Translations under genes and position numbers: made by a program | DNA from: Ulva prolifera | Lineage: Eukaryota; Chlorophyta; Ulvophyceae; Ulvales; Ulvaceae | Direction of reading: 5' to 3' | Length of the DNA stretch: 64,000 nucleotides | Assembly: GCA_023078555.1 (NCBI GenBank) | Contig: CM041199.1 | Coordinates: 6,887,315 to 6,951,314 of the forward strand | Notes under the pieces: model-generated | What the model was told of the DNA's origin: nothing | What the model saw: only the letters and a program-made list of their open reading frames with translations | Databases searched by the model: none | Shown here: positions 22,748 through 34,544 of the stretch, piece after piece | Numbering within the stretch: the first letter of the stretch is position 1 | Layout of the letters: every line of letters starts with the position of its first letter

Positions 22748-25473
22748 CATGCACATCTGCCTATGCATTTGATCTCTTAAACCGTCATTTCGTGCACCAC
22801 ATATCTTACTCCCCATGTAGGGCATACGAAGATCACAGGGAAGCCCATAAAGGTCTGGGACAGCTATCGAAAGAAGTTCCGCAAAGTGTACCCTATCTTT
22901 GTGTTTGCCTTCGCAGACACTCCTGCAAGACGAAGTTGGGCGTTGACCACAGGCCATAGCGGGTTTCGTGGATGTGACAAATGTGGCATCCGGGGAATTC
23001 GCTTGCTGTCCAATGGGGTCAAGCTCGAGTGGACAGCATTCTGTGGCTATATCTCTACATGCCCGGCTGTTGTCTTTGATTGCACAACCAAGGTGTGGTC
23101 TACACAACCGTATCATCTTTGCTTGATACTGACGTATTGCATTACTCAACACAACACGTGGACAGTGCTTGACAAACCCGTCGTGTCGCGTCCCTGCTGC
23201 AATTGTTTCACGCTGTTGCTGCTTTAGAAGTGGGAGCAAGTGGAGGTCTCATTCGGCTCTCAAGGGGAGCCAAACCAAGAAGCCCTAGAGTCTGTGGTCA
23301 TCTCCGACGAAAAGCATCGAATTCGCAGTGCATCTGCTGCCGCAAAGCGCCAAGCTGCCGCTGCTGCCAACCCACTTCCGGCCGAGGCTAGCAACGGCGG
23401 AGCTGTAACATCTGATCCTAACAGCAAAGATCAGATCCTTCTGAGCAGAGGTAAGCATTAGCATGCAAGTTGGTATACATCGTAGGTGACCTGCAATACT
23501 CAACACACGATGGTTGTAGATTGCCGCAAGATTTGGAGACGGCGGTACAAGGTTGCCAATGACGAGCATAAAGAGCTTGGATCTCGTGGAGTGAACCCAT
23601 TCCAGGAGTCCGGCCTCCGGAGTTATGAGTACGCTCGACATTCACCTTAACGGATGTGCCTCGTAACATTGTGGTGGACTTTAGAGTTCGTGACTGTTGA
23701 GACCCACACTGGTTACTCTCATCATCTTGCAGTTTCCAGACAACTTTCGTGGAGCCCATGTCGCATTCCATCTTGTACGCCCTATTCCGCGCCTTATGAC
23801 TCTTATATGCAGCAGCAATTCCCCGTTCAAGGTAAATAGCAAGGCATTCTGCCTTGCCCCTTCTCTGCTACACCGCATGGACATGCTCCTCTCCACCTTG
23901 AAGTATCCGTGTGCGTACAATCGGCGCCCTCCGTCGTTAAGGTGTGGAACACTGTCCTCGACGGATATGTGCCACAGTGCAGGTTGTCAAAGAGTCTGCA
24001 TCTGCATGGGGGCCACCCTTCCTCACTTAAGCTTACACTGCTCTACATTGTCAAGACTGGCAGCTGACTAGATAATTGATTGCAGGAATGTGCCCATGTC
24101 GAAATGGTTGTTTGAAGAGTGTAATGCATTCATTGAGATAGCAGGAGCGATTGCATTCTATCACTTCCGATCCGGCATTCACCCAGGAATCTTGAAGATG
24201 TGGGGCCATTTGCGCAAATACGGATTGTACTTCCTGCATTACCGTCCAGGCAGCACACAACTGCCCAAATTCAGCTAGCGCAACGGGAAATCTTTCAGTT
24301 TGGTGAGTATGCTGAGGAGAATTTGAATGCATCAATGCTCACATGCTTGGTGCACAGATGCTTTGCACACATACCCGCGCAGGTACTGGCGACATTGCCT
24401 GGTGCGTTCTTGCGTGAGGATCTTGGCGAGCGGGTTCTGAGATGGACCAAGAAGTTAATCAAAGGGCACTCAACCGTCCGTGCAGCTGGTGCATCGGCCA
24501 ATGTTTTTCTGACGCAGATGGGACTGAGAATCCATATGAACAAACATCCGGGTGTCGACGGCCCGCTAAATTGCATCAGGAGACGTCCACCGGTTAGACC
24601 CCTTGACAGTGGTGATGACTATGGCACGGCTCTCCACAATCTGACACCGGCTAACACAAGGGAAGACCAGGATGAGGTGAAGTTCTGCATGTGCCGTTCA
24701 TGGCATGCATGTTTCAAATGCTGTTTCGATCTGGACTCGTATTGTCTCATATTTTGTAGATATTGGGTGGACTGCGGGTCACGCGATTTGCGGAAGTTTT
24801 ACATGGACTGGCGGCTAAGGTTGCAAGACAATCTCATTCAGTTCGTGGCCCTCTTGCCATAGCAGGTGTGTTGACTGAGGAGCACGGCAAAGGGGAATAC
24901 AACAGCATACTCGGCCGGAGGGAATGGCCACAGGCTACACCCGCGGAGGTGATGTGTTCAGACACTGCCACAATCCAGTCTGGCGCATGGGTTGTGCGCA
25001 CCTCTGCAGGCACGGAGTCGCATGGTAGGGAGAAGACAGATAACTTCGTGTACGTGCCTTACCGATCCGCTAGAAGCCTCAACCACTGCATTCTCGAGAT
25101 CAAGCAGATTTTGTTGGTGAGACGGAAGGGCATGGAGTGGCGTGGTGATGAGGCGAGGCTGGCTGTAGGGACATTGTGGGACCACTTGGTTGGCAGGTAT
25201 GGGGCTGGCCTAGAGACAGCCTACAATGACGATCCGGCATCTGGGGCATGTTCAGTACCCAGGGCTGTCATCATGTCTGAAAAGAGGAAGGCAATGGGGT
25301 ATCCATATGCATTATTCGTGAGGCAGGTACATTGTCCGTGTGTCGTTGTCCCAGGCCCACCTGGCATGACTTTTATTACACTCAGCAAGATGGGGTACCC
25401 AGGTAGGAGAGACCTGCTACACAGTGGCACTGACGTTGCAGAGAGTGACAGTGACGATGAAGAATTCATTTGA
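20531..25473 (+). pseudogene. Tnp2-type (CACTA-class) transposase, copy B
   Basis: The more complete copy. The probable start is ATG 20,531 (MPKRVRAEPGSLQAEF), followed by a C2H2 finger WFCDKCGKEF...GRHLTSDKH. Next come an acidic block ending at about 21,065 (donor GTGAGT), the exon to 21,600 (SYCLAWLKLKGSMTCACLDY), the zinc block at 21,690-21,936 (YTYDMCANG*CPHVY...CPNCGNLRYRKKNK), the exon at about 22,140-22,624 (GEPLFARYAGTRTQAML, FALFVDSVQLHDHG, FPMAYIGGEKEP), and the exon at 22,819-23,091 (GKPIKVWDSYRKKFRK, FAFADTPAR, GHSGFRGCDKC). Later exons end at 23,450 and about 24,677. The last exon, 24,763-25,473, ends in the acidic tail SDSDDEEF. A TAG in the zinc block (21,807-21,809) and frame breaks near 24,250 indicate a pseudogene, though less decayed than copy A. 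Confidence 0.8.
22712..22746 (+). repeat. Poly-C tract (35 C) in a transposase B intron
   Basis: Thirty-five consecutive C between the donor at about 22,625 and the acceptor at about 22,818. Confidence 0.95.
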
Positions 25474-26131
25474 GCGGTATATAAACTCTGTATATATATG
25501 TATTGAGTCTGATTAGGACTTATATCAATGTTGGGGATTGGGATTCTCATATGATTTCATGTAATGTTGAGAGTCCACCATATACCTATACATGTATGCA
25601 TTATTGTGCATATGTTGAGTGGATCCAACATTCTGACCAGGAAATGGATGCATGCTTATGAAGATGATGGTGTCTGCGAGACGCGAAAAGGTGGTCAGAT
25701 AACTGCGGGAGATATCCGCTGTTGTGAGATGTCTATTTTACCTCAGCCGCACGCTGATAGATGCGCACATGCATGTTCTGACCCACAGGTGCTCTCAAGC
25801 ACGTACATGACCCAAAAAATGATAGCTATCCGGATATTGCGTCATCACATAGTTATCAGATAATAATCATTTGTCATTTCGCTTTGTCTAATACCCGCGG
25901 ACAGTGATGTAGAAAAGGCCAAATAATACGTATCATTTGGCCTTTTCTCTCGACGACGCATGCTCAGTGTCCACGAGGTCACCATGGCGACTCATACGTC
26001 ACACGTCCTGGCATGATTGAAACGGAGACAACGGCAGAGATGATCATCCTCCTGAATAGCCATGTATTATGTCTATTGATCACATTGCAATCTACCTTGC
26101 TGCTCCACCGCGATTGCGTACGTATATCAAC
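25474..26131. other. Spacer between Tnp2-B and X-B
   Basis: No gene. It holds the 36-bp palindrome at 25,912. The last 150 bases before ATG 26,132 are the likely promoter or leader of X-B. Confidence 0.5.
25912..25947. repeat. 36-bp palindrome with one central mismatch
   Basis: GAAAAGGCCAAAT is mirrored by ATTTGGCCTTTTC around ATACGTAT, with one A/C mismatch pair. It could form a cruciform. The flanking T-run is also compatible with a bidirectional termination hairpin. Confidence 0.85.
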
Positions 26132-28668
26132 ATGGCCGAGCGACAGGAGATAAAAGTCAGGAAATTGACTAGTCTGAGCATATTGATCGGCAACCAGACA
26201 ATACTTATATCGCTAGCAAAGCTTAGTACAGTCTCCAATGCACAACATATCGCGAATGTGTACGCCGAACTAGAGAGGAAAGTCAATAAGGTAACATGCA
26301 GGGCGTTCCATTCCGTGGCGGGCTACCCCGCTCTCGACGACGAAACGTTGCTGGCAATTTTCGCAGCGTTGTATGGATCGCCATACGAATTAGATGGGAT
26401 CTGGAAGTGTCCTTGGGACGTGAAAACTGCGACCGGGGCGTTTGAGCTAATAGAACCAGGCAACAACGTCGCAGCTCCGACGACCACGAAAGGAAGCAAC
26501 ACGGAAGGTAAGAAGAAGACTCGGAGCATTCCACAGGTACGAAATCGCGTCGTGCATGTAGGCTGCAATGAGCAGCGGTCGTTGTTACAGCTACGAATAC
26601 CTGAAGGCCCGCAGCAATGATTGTAACTGTCGCGGGGGACCACAGAGCGGTCAATGCAACTCATGCGATTATAGCAGATTCTGACGTCATGTGTCTCCGG
26701 CGAATGGAGTAAAATGCGTCTACAATGTTTGATCACCTTGTTGGCTTTGGACTAAAAGACGCCACTGTACGTGGCACCCATACGTATGTACAGACATTTC
26801 TCTCACTTGTTGATATCAGCATGCAGGCACTTGGATATGCAGGCAGAGATGGACTTGAAGGATGAGATGGCCTTGTTGATGCCTTATGTCACAACCGATG
26901 CTTTCATTCACTTGCTTGAGCATGTTTGCCTCACAGAGATTTTCAGTGCGCCATCGCTCTTCCTTGGAGGAGTGCCTACTCAATACATAGATGCTCCGCT
27001 AAAAACACAAGAAGCAGATGGATGGCGAGCAGATGACCCAGATGAAGTGCGTCCCTACCTGAAGATACATGTGATGTAGCTAGTTGCAAGTCAATCTCAA
27101 ATCTCGGGTCCTTGGCGATGCACTATGATTAGCTTGAGCTACACTATTTTTGTAGGAAAACATCGGGCGTGCTCAAATCCGAATCGCGCACCATATACAT
27201 CAAATGAGGAACGAGGTGGTAAGGATTGCAATGGCATGTGTGAAGGCCAGATGCAAGATGGATCACAAGTTGTCTGTTGCAGAAGACATCCGACTGGCTC
27301 TACGAGCAGCCACCAAGTCGATGGACTCTGATAATAATCGGAAGTTTCGCCCATCTGTTTATCTGTTTTTCTTGTCTTGGGCACAGGCTGCAGATGCCAA
27401 TGGTACTTTAGAGGCCAGACTTGCCCAGGAGCCCTGGTCTTTCAAGGCAGACATCATTAATCCGATTATGTCAAGCCTCCGAGCCCTGTTCACATTCTTC
27501 AAAAACCAGACCGTTGCCAAAACAGCCAAGCCTTTCCGCGAGCTCATGAAGAAAGAGATGGAGGAGTTGTGCGGCTCAGATAAGAACCGCGTGGTGCGAT
27601 GACCCAATAGCAGTGTATACGTAGCAGTGTATACGATTAGCAAAGCAGTGTTGCGTGTTCCAAGTATACAGCCACTGTAGTGATTAATCGAGTCACGAGG
27701 GCATTTGACTTCAGGGACTCCGAGCACTGTTCATCGAGTGGACCTCTGAGATGAGGCAATGTACCTCCATACCCGCTTCAAGGCGATTTGATGTGACTAT
27801 CGGGTGCATCCAAGCAGATGGGGCCAACGGAATGGCCGTTCCGGTGTGGAGGGACCAATGGGGAACAGCAGGCCGGCCAACAGCGGAGGGTCCATATGGG
27901 GCTTTGTCTGAGCGGGCGTGTCGGCCAACCAGCAAGCCTACTGAGCAGAAGGACGTCCGGCTCCGCCAGCCTTCGGATGGCCTTACAATGGCTGCTCTGT
28001 TTGATCCTGCACGAAAAAATACTCTGGCAGGATTCCAGGTCTACAGAGAATCTTTTGAGTTTGCCGTGTGGGGAGTTGCTCTGACCAAGATTATGAAATG
28101 TCTCCCGACCAGCCACAGCGGATCCCGATCCAAGCGCCACGTGCTGGCCACCATACAGTTGTGTCTGTGTTGATGCTCGACTGCATCCGCCGCTTCGTGG
28201 TGCGACTACGCTCATGCAATCCAACTCCATGTGTCATCAGAGTACGTATTTGACAATGGCTGCACGACCAGGGCTCTAAGCTGTAATTGAACGGCCTGTT
28301 CACAAGCAGTGAGTGTATGCTCAATTTTGCCCACTGCCATGAAGGATCGTGTTGACACAAGACATTGTGCAGGAAACAATGTTCAGTGTTGCTGGGCTCG
28401 ATGCACCAATAGAGTTGATTGGTTACTGCGAAGTGCTATGCAACACGGTACCGACACCGCCAGGCACCGATCCAGCATTTGACCTGGATCATGCAGAAGA
28501 CGCTGCTGTAGCAGATGACGGACACTGCCCGGACGATCAAGAAGAGGACGAGCTGCAGCTGGCCGAGCCCAATACGGTAGCTGGCCCAACGCGTCCTCAA
28601 AGACCAGGCAGGAGGAGTAGGGTGAGGACTCTTGATGATATATCGTCAGAAGAGGAGACAGACACCTC

Positions 28669-28707
<39 letters not shown>

Positions 28708-28741
28708 GGTTTTCAATGCAGTATGTGTGCGGAGTACTTAG
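26132..28741 (+). CDS. Family X gene, copy B (unknown; paired with Tnp2)
   Basis: The start at ATG 26,132 has good context (CAACATGGCC). Probable exons are 26,132-26,535 (MAERQEIKVRKLTSLSILIG; donor GTACGA), 26,827-27,046, 27,156 to at most 27,600 (KARCKMDHKLSVAEDIRLAL, FKNQTVAKTAKPFRELMKKE), 27,716 to about 28,090 (GLRALFIEWTSEM, SFEFAVWG), 28,085-28,235 (GHHTVVSVLMLDCIRRFVV), and about 28,349-28,741. The last is strongly acidic, with a run of Asp from a (GAT)n tract, and ends inside a truncated LTR that supplies its final codons and stop. No catalytic motif is visible. The middle part is Lys/Glu-rich and may be helical. It is more intact than copy A, but expression is unproven. The same break of frame after FAVW occurs in both copies. 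Confidence 0.5.
28669..28707. repeat. (GAT)n microsatellite in an acidic coding frame
   Basis: About 13 uninterrupted GAT/ATG triplets that encode an Asp run in the plus-strand frame of the X-B terminal exon. Confidence 0.9.
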
Positions 28742-28937
28742 CACATGACGCCTGAGATCTGGGATCACACCTGCATGGTCAGTATCTAAGTCAGATACTT
28801 GAGCCATGACCTTGTTCGACCTATACAGAGAGCTGGAATGTGTCTTCTCATTCGCGGGCTCGTGCCTGCCACGTGTCACCCCGTGCGTGTATCCGCATGT
28901 GCACATTCCTTGTGCGCTACGAGGCACTTTCACAACA
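28721..28937 (+). mobile_element. 5'-truncated copy of the ~280-bp LTR
   Basis: It starts at GTATGTGTGCGGAG, lacking the first ~60 bases of the reference copy, and ends CACTTTCACAACA. It carries the palindrome GTATCTAAGTCAGATAC with changes. No target duplication can be assigned. Confidence 0.85.
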
Positions 28938-30309
28938 TCACGGTTGTTTCCATAGCCTATACATCATGTTGCGTCCGACTTCCGGGCTGCCCACTCACAA
29001 CCTTCATTATCGCACTTGACACACCTCCAAGTACCTGTGTCAGTCGAAGGGTCAGCATCTGTTGCTCAGTAGGCATACAAACCACGTCTTGCCAAGATGC
29101 CAACTGGGTACAACGCACCCTGAGCTCGAGTTGAGGTAGAAGTTTTCCTGGCATGTGACAAGACGGCGGGTTCCACCGGAGAACGACCAGGCGGCCCGGG
29201 TAAAACTTCACAAGATCAAGCACGCGCAGATCGGACATAGTATCTCCCTGGATCATCTAAATTTCAACGCTTTTGACACGTGCCGAAAAGCATACCAAAC
29301 GAATGATGCCAGAGCGAGGGCAGATCGAAGACTGCGGAGCGCATCTGTGACAGTTGCTATTGCAGGCTTAACAAGGCGTCTTCTCGATATCGACAGTGTA
29401 ATTTGCGTTTGACATCAGCCTATATATTGCACGGGGGAAAAGGCATGGGCACGCGGTGCATAGCTTAAGGTTGTAGACCTTGTAGCCATACTGTCGGCCA
29501 ACGAACACGTCAAAAAAGTCCGTGAAGAATCCACGCGTCCAGTCCGTACCTGACACATGGTTCAGGCATGTACCGCAGTTTCGCTCACAGCCGTTGTTCA
29601 CGTTGTTGCAGAGCATGCGCACGGATCCTGAACACAGCATTTGCAGTAGCAGCGTCACTTCTGTATCGCGCAAGACCACAGTCTAGCCGACCATCTAGCA
29701 GACCATACCGTACGCAAGTTGGTCAACACGACGGTCGGTCAGCGGAAACACAACGAGCCTAGGTGCATTCCAGAGAACGTAGCTCCCGCAGCAGGTCACC
29801 TATGTCGACCCGGGCTGGGCTGGTCCAGCATGCTCCGTCTCTGTTCCCGGATCACAACTGGTGCGTACCGATCCGGGAAGAAAAGGCCGACTTGTTCCCG
29901 GAACGAGCTGCCCAGATCACCCGGTTATCCTGACAAGGGATCCAGCCCGTACCCGGGTCACATTCTGACATAAAGTCGTTCTTGTAGTGTGTTGAGCACA
30001 TCGCACTATGGCAGGTGTCGTACACAGGCTACCTTAGTATATAAGCAACTGGACTTTAAAGGGTAGACGACAAATCTCACACTCCATGTATCTTGACTAA
30101 CAGTCTTTACACACATAACACGGCATGCATTACCTCGCCAATGCTCCATTGCGGCGGCTTCCACATGCACTTGAAAAGGTTACTCGATGTAACTCCCACA
30201 TCGCGCACGGCGACAATGCACCGAGTCGCAAAAGTGCTGTGAAACGCTGCGATTTTTTATCACGTGCGTGGGCGTAACGCTCGGAACGTTGTTGACATAT
30301 GAGGGGGTG
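28938..30309. other. No assigned gene; one Cys-rich minus-strand frame
   Basis: A minus-strand frame at 29,679-29,368 contains NNGCERNCGTCLNHVSGTDW and VGRQYGYKVYNLKLCTACPC, with protein-like composition and four Cys pairs, but no family is recognised. A plus-strand frame at 29,155-29,412 is basic. Either could be a transposon exon flanking the KDZ element. Confidence 0.3.
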
Positions 30310-30327
30310 CGGCGGTGCATTAGGAGC

Positions 30328-31096
30328 GCCTGAGGGGGGTTTTTTTTGGGCCGTTCTGGCGAGCCGCGCACAGAGCGAGCGGCTGCTGGCCGATTCGCGA
30401 GCAACTTTGTAGTGTCATGTACGTTCCAAAATAGCTGCTCGCCAACCTTGAGTGGCTCTGTCATCGATAGGCTCATAATTCGAGAGCGAGAAGTAGCTGG
30501 CGAGGCCATGTATGGCGCGAGCCAGACGTAGCGGATCAAGTTTTAGTTTACTGACAATTTAAGCTGGATAATTGCTGCTTCGCTACAGTCGTGCAGCTGT
30601 TTGCACACCTCGGCCATGTTGAGGCGGTGCAGTGATGTCCAGCGAAAGGTAAGCGACTTCGTTTCGCGGCTGGCCAATGCAACTGTAGTTTCACTTGTAA
30701 TATCTGCGGTCTGTCGTACAGCGGCCTGTGACATGATCGGCTTTCGCCTGTCCGCCAGTTGATCGTGGTCATTGTGTCTCTGGCTCACGGAATGTGATGC
30801 CTGTTGCGCTTGGCGAATCAAGCAGCAGACATCCACTTTAATTACATGTAACTTGCCAGGCCTGCGAGGCCCATGGCTGCATGCCTGCGTACCTACAGCT
30901 TGCCAAGCCAGCATGGCCCTCTGGCCCAGCCAGCAGGCAAAGCCAGACGCCTAGCCACTCCGCATGTGTGCAGCTTGAATTCCATTTGATTCCACTGCAG
31001 GTCGCTAGCCACCTTTGGAGGACTCGCTGTGGCTGTAACGGCTGTGCTTGGTATGGGCACGACGTGTCGTGCACCACAGAGGCCTCTTTTCCGCGG
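30328..31096 (+). repeat. Left terminal inverted repeat (769 bp)
   Basis: It pairs with 41,252-42,018 along its whole length, from GCCTGAGGGGGGTTTTTTTT to GAGGCCTCTTTTCCGCG. It differs by scattered substitutions and one T in the T-run. A frame on its minus strand is shared with the right repeat but carries a TAA where the right copy has TAC. Confidence 0.92.
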
Positions 31097-31469
31097 CCCC
31101 AGGCCCGCCTGTGGTCTGAGTGAGTGCCTGTATGCGTATGTGATAGCACATGGCGTAGGTTGCTGCTAGTCACTGGGGTGCAGAGTACCTATTGTCTCAT
31201 GTATGGGCACCTGGCACATGACGCCAAGGTGCAAAGTCGCTACAGTCATGCAACTTGCTGCTCGCATGTAACAGATATAAGCAGTTGATCATCCTCAACG
31301 CTATCATGCTGATTGGGTTTCGGTGGAGGGATGACTTGTGTGACACATGAGTCGATGCCACCTCATTTAATCTAGACGCACTTTTTATCAGTGTGTCTAG
31401 ATTTACAGCACAAACACTTTACACTGAGGTTCCTTGCTTGAGTCTTCGCATTCCACAGGTGTGACAATT

Positions 31470-34400
31470 TTATACAAAATGCAATGTTGGCCCAAGGGTA
31501 GAGCACGGCTGCCATCTGGTAGCTATTGGACCAGTAGCTACAACGGTAGCCTTTTGCCGCCGGCATGATCGTACATTCAGCCAGTGCACACGGAATGCGA
31601 GGAGCAGCTTTGAAGACCAGACTCCCATCATCCGCAAGGTAGGGCTGCTCGCACGAAGCTCCTTGAATGTCTGTTCAGCAATTTCCGTGTTGACCCCAAT
31701 CACAGCTTGGATCAACTCCTCCTGTTCCTCGACTTGCGGTAGGGGCCCACCAACCGCTGCGGCTGCCCCACATTGAGTTGTTTCGCCTAGTCTTTGTATT
31801 TTCTTGGGCCGTATGAACTCTCGGATCTCAACCTGCATATGCACACATGGCTCAAACCCACAAACCCTCGTCCACTGGTTCGTTCTGCATGATGCCAGCG
31901 GAACATGCACACCAGTGGTTGAAAGATAGGCAGCAACCACTGGGGCTTGCAGTTCTAACATTTTACGGTGGTTGTGTAGGGGTGGACTTACAAGGAAGAA
32001 GAGCAGGGGGGTACTGGGCGGACCTTCGACTTGGTTGAGCCGACGGTCTCCTTTCGTACTCTGAATCCAGCACGAGATCTGCGATATCCATCGCAAGCGG
32101 TGTCTCGCTTGGAGTTTGGCTCCATGTCATGGCTGTCAAGTACATGCACAATTCCATGATTTCCCCTCGGTTCGAAAGCATTGCAATTCTCCCTACATGG
32201 TGCACGGTTCAACCAACTCTGTACACGTTCAGGGCGCGCATGTGCAATATACATGAAGCCGGAACAAACCGGCAGTGGCGATCCTGGGCAGAGTGCCCTA
32301 GAAAGTGGAAGCGATCTACCCTCCACTTCAGCCCTGCCCACCGTTCGGAAAATGTTTGCAAGCTCTTGCCGAAGCAAGCTGCTAGAAAGCAGGCTCTGTC
32401 ATAAAACAAGAAATCCGGTAGTGCATAGGGGGATTCTAGGGGGAATAACTTGGTGTCAAGGAATTCTAAATTGGATGTATAGTTCTCGGGGCACTCCTGG
32501 GGATAGTAACCTTCTATTACGCCTGCGGAGCAGAACATGCAAGAGTTGATGTTGTACATGTGCAGCCAACCATTTGGGCCTGAACCATATGTGCGACACT
32601 GGGTCTGTCGAAGCGCACCACATGGGCAAACATAGAAGAAGTAGCCGATGAGGGCATTGCGGGGCACGAATTGCTTGTCATGAATCTTTTGCCAACACAA
32701 CTCACGGACCTGTTTCTCTTTTGTGCCGTTGTCTCCGGGAAGAACGTCTTCCAGCTGTGGACGCTGCCGAAACTTGAGGAGTATCGCCTGACACAATGGG
32801 TCATCACATGCAAGCGATCCCTCTTCCGCAGGATTCGCACATCGAACTCCCACCACAGGGCTATGCGAGCCTAAACGATGGAATGCAGTGGACATCGTCG
32901 CTAGACTTGATGTTGGAGACAGGCTCTTGCATGTGTCTGGCAGCGGCCGGTATGCTGCACAAGTCTTTTCGTGCTTGCTGTGTTCGTGGCAGAATCGCTT
33001 CCCAATAGCAGGCATCTTCTTGCAGTTGTATCCATGCTGGCCCTCGGAGAAAAATGTGCACTGCTGACCAGTGTAATTCTGCACACGCATTGGCATTGTT
33101 AAAAGCGTATTTTGCAGGGAAGGGTTTTTTAGCTGCATGTTATAGAACATGTAGCACAATTCAACAACGATGGGGGGCACCTCAACACCATCCATAACTA
33201 GACACTTGCTCACTGGTGCGTCATCGTGTATACGGCCTCCACAACCAGGTACATCACACGTGTGCTGGCGGTGTTCGGTGTCCACTGGTAAATAATGTTC
33301 CACAATCTCTTTTGCTGTGGCTTCTAGCCCACATCGACGATTCCCTTGTGCATCTACTCGGCTGACGACACGAACACTGCGTCCGAGTGGCCATGTTCGA
33401 GCATTGAGCAGTGTGATGATGCAATGCAATTTGAATGCTCTTGCAAATGATCTCCCTTTGCCACATGCAATGGTCGTCGGCGTCAGCCAGCCTTTGAGAT
33501 CACATTTCCCAGCGTAGATTTCTTCAAGCCTGGCAAAGGCGGGACCACCTACCATCATCTGCGGTGCATCAGGAATAGTGGCGGTGAGGCTACAAGGGAA
33601 AACTCCACACGCAGACATTATGCAGGGAGCGCACAGGCAAGTGTATCTCAGTCTCCACAAAGTTGATATGCATCCACAAATTGTCAGTGACACGCAAAAA
33701 CGCGAATGGACACGTGCTGGGACTGTTCAAAGCTTCGATCTCTGCAGCAAAGTACTCGTGCACCGTGGTGTGCTTTCCTCCTGGCGCAGCAAGAGTACGT
33801 GTTCCCCTCTCATTGGCATCTAAGTGATCGTCCATCTCGTTCTCCGCATCGTCATATGGCAGAGATTCTACGTCTGAAGCTTCTGTGCGTGTTACCACTT
33901 CGTCAGACTTGGAGAACCCTGGATATAGGGTGACTCTGCATGGTTTGCATCTCCTCTTGATCAACACGAACCTGCATGTTGCCCCACTCAACATACTTTG
34001 ATTGTTGCATCATGGACCATACAGAAAGTATCCTTCAGAGAGCACTGCAGGTCGTTAAAAGAGCACACCAGTCTGGCCGGCCGCTCTCGGTAATTACCTG
34101 GACGAGCTTGGGTGTCATGGTGCCAGCCCGTTTGACACAATGTGGGCAAGTGGATGAGAGACACTCTAGGACGGGAAAGAGCCCGAGCCGAAACTCTGGA
34201 TGATTCGCATGTTGGCACTTCTGCACCTCGGATTGCCTCATCTCGAAAATAGCGGCACACGCTAGGTTGAGGTCGCCACTCGTGCAGGGCAAGCCAGCAC
34301 TAGCGTCCCTCAATACCCCACTATAATTGATAGTTCGTAGAGCCTCTATTATGGGCGCAATGACAGACGACAATGGCGAGGTGGGTGACTGATTCTTCTG

Positions 34401-34544
34401 CACCTCCACCATGACATCGTGCACTGCTACTTGAACATGGCTGGCGGAAACAACATTTAAGTTCACTCTGACTCTTCGTAGTGGTGCGTATAGAAGGTCT
34501 AAAATTTGAAAGAGGGCGCTTGCAAGGAGTTTCTCGTCTTCCAT
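31470..34544 (-). CDS. KDZ-type transposase with CxC cysteine clusters
   Basis: It starts at ATG 34,544 (MEDEKLLASALFQILDLLY) and is spliced. The first exon carries STCPHCVKR. The next block, 33,975-33,650, has KRRCKPCRVTLYPGF. The long exon, about 33,615 to 32,285, has KCLVMDGVEVPP, a Cys/His cluster (CTFFSEGQHGYNCKKM...KRFCHEHSKHEKTCA, later CANPAEEGSLACDDPLC), then CPCGALRQTQCRTYGSG, LPDFLFYDRACFL and RVDRFHFLGHSAQDRHC. The intron after DRHC joins precisely to ENCNAFEP. The last recognised exon, 31,845 to about 31,555, has VNTEIAEQTFKELR. Order and spacing match CxC5/CxC6 proteins of KDZ transposons. The Asp of VMDG, the Asp of FYD and the Glu of IAEQ are my candidates for the catalytic acids. 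The junction of exons 1 and 2 does not resolve cleanly in frame. Confidence 0.82.

Noticed and set aside
654-28937. The ~280-bp repeat as a MITE or SINE
   Set aside because: It has no real terminal inverted repeats, no Pol III boxes or A-tail. TG...CA ends with 5-bp duplications point to an LTR.
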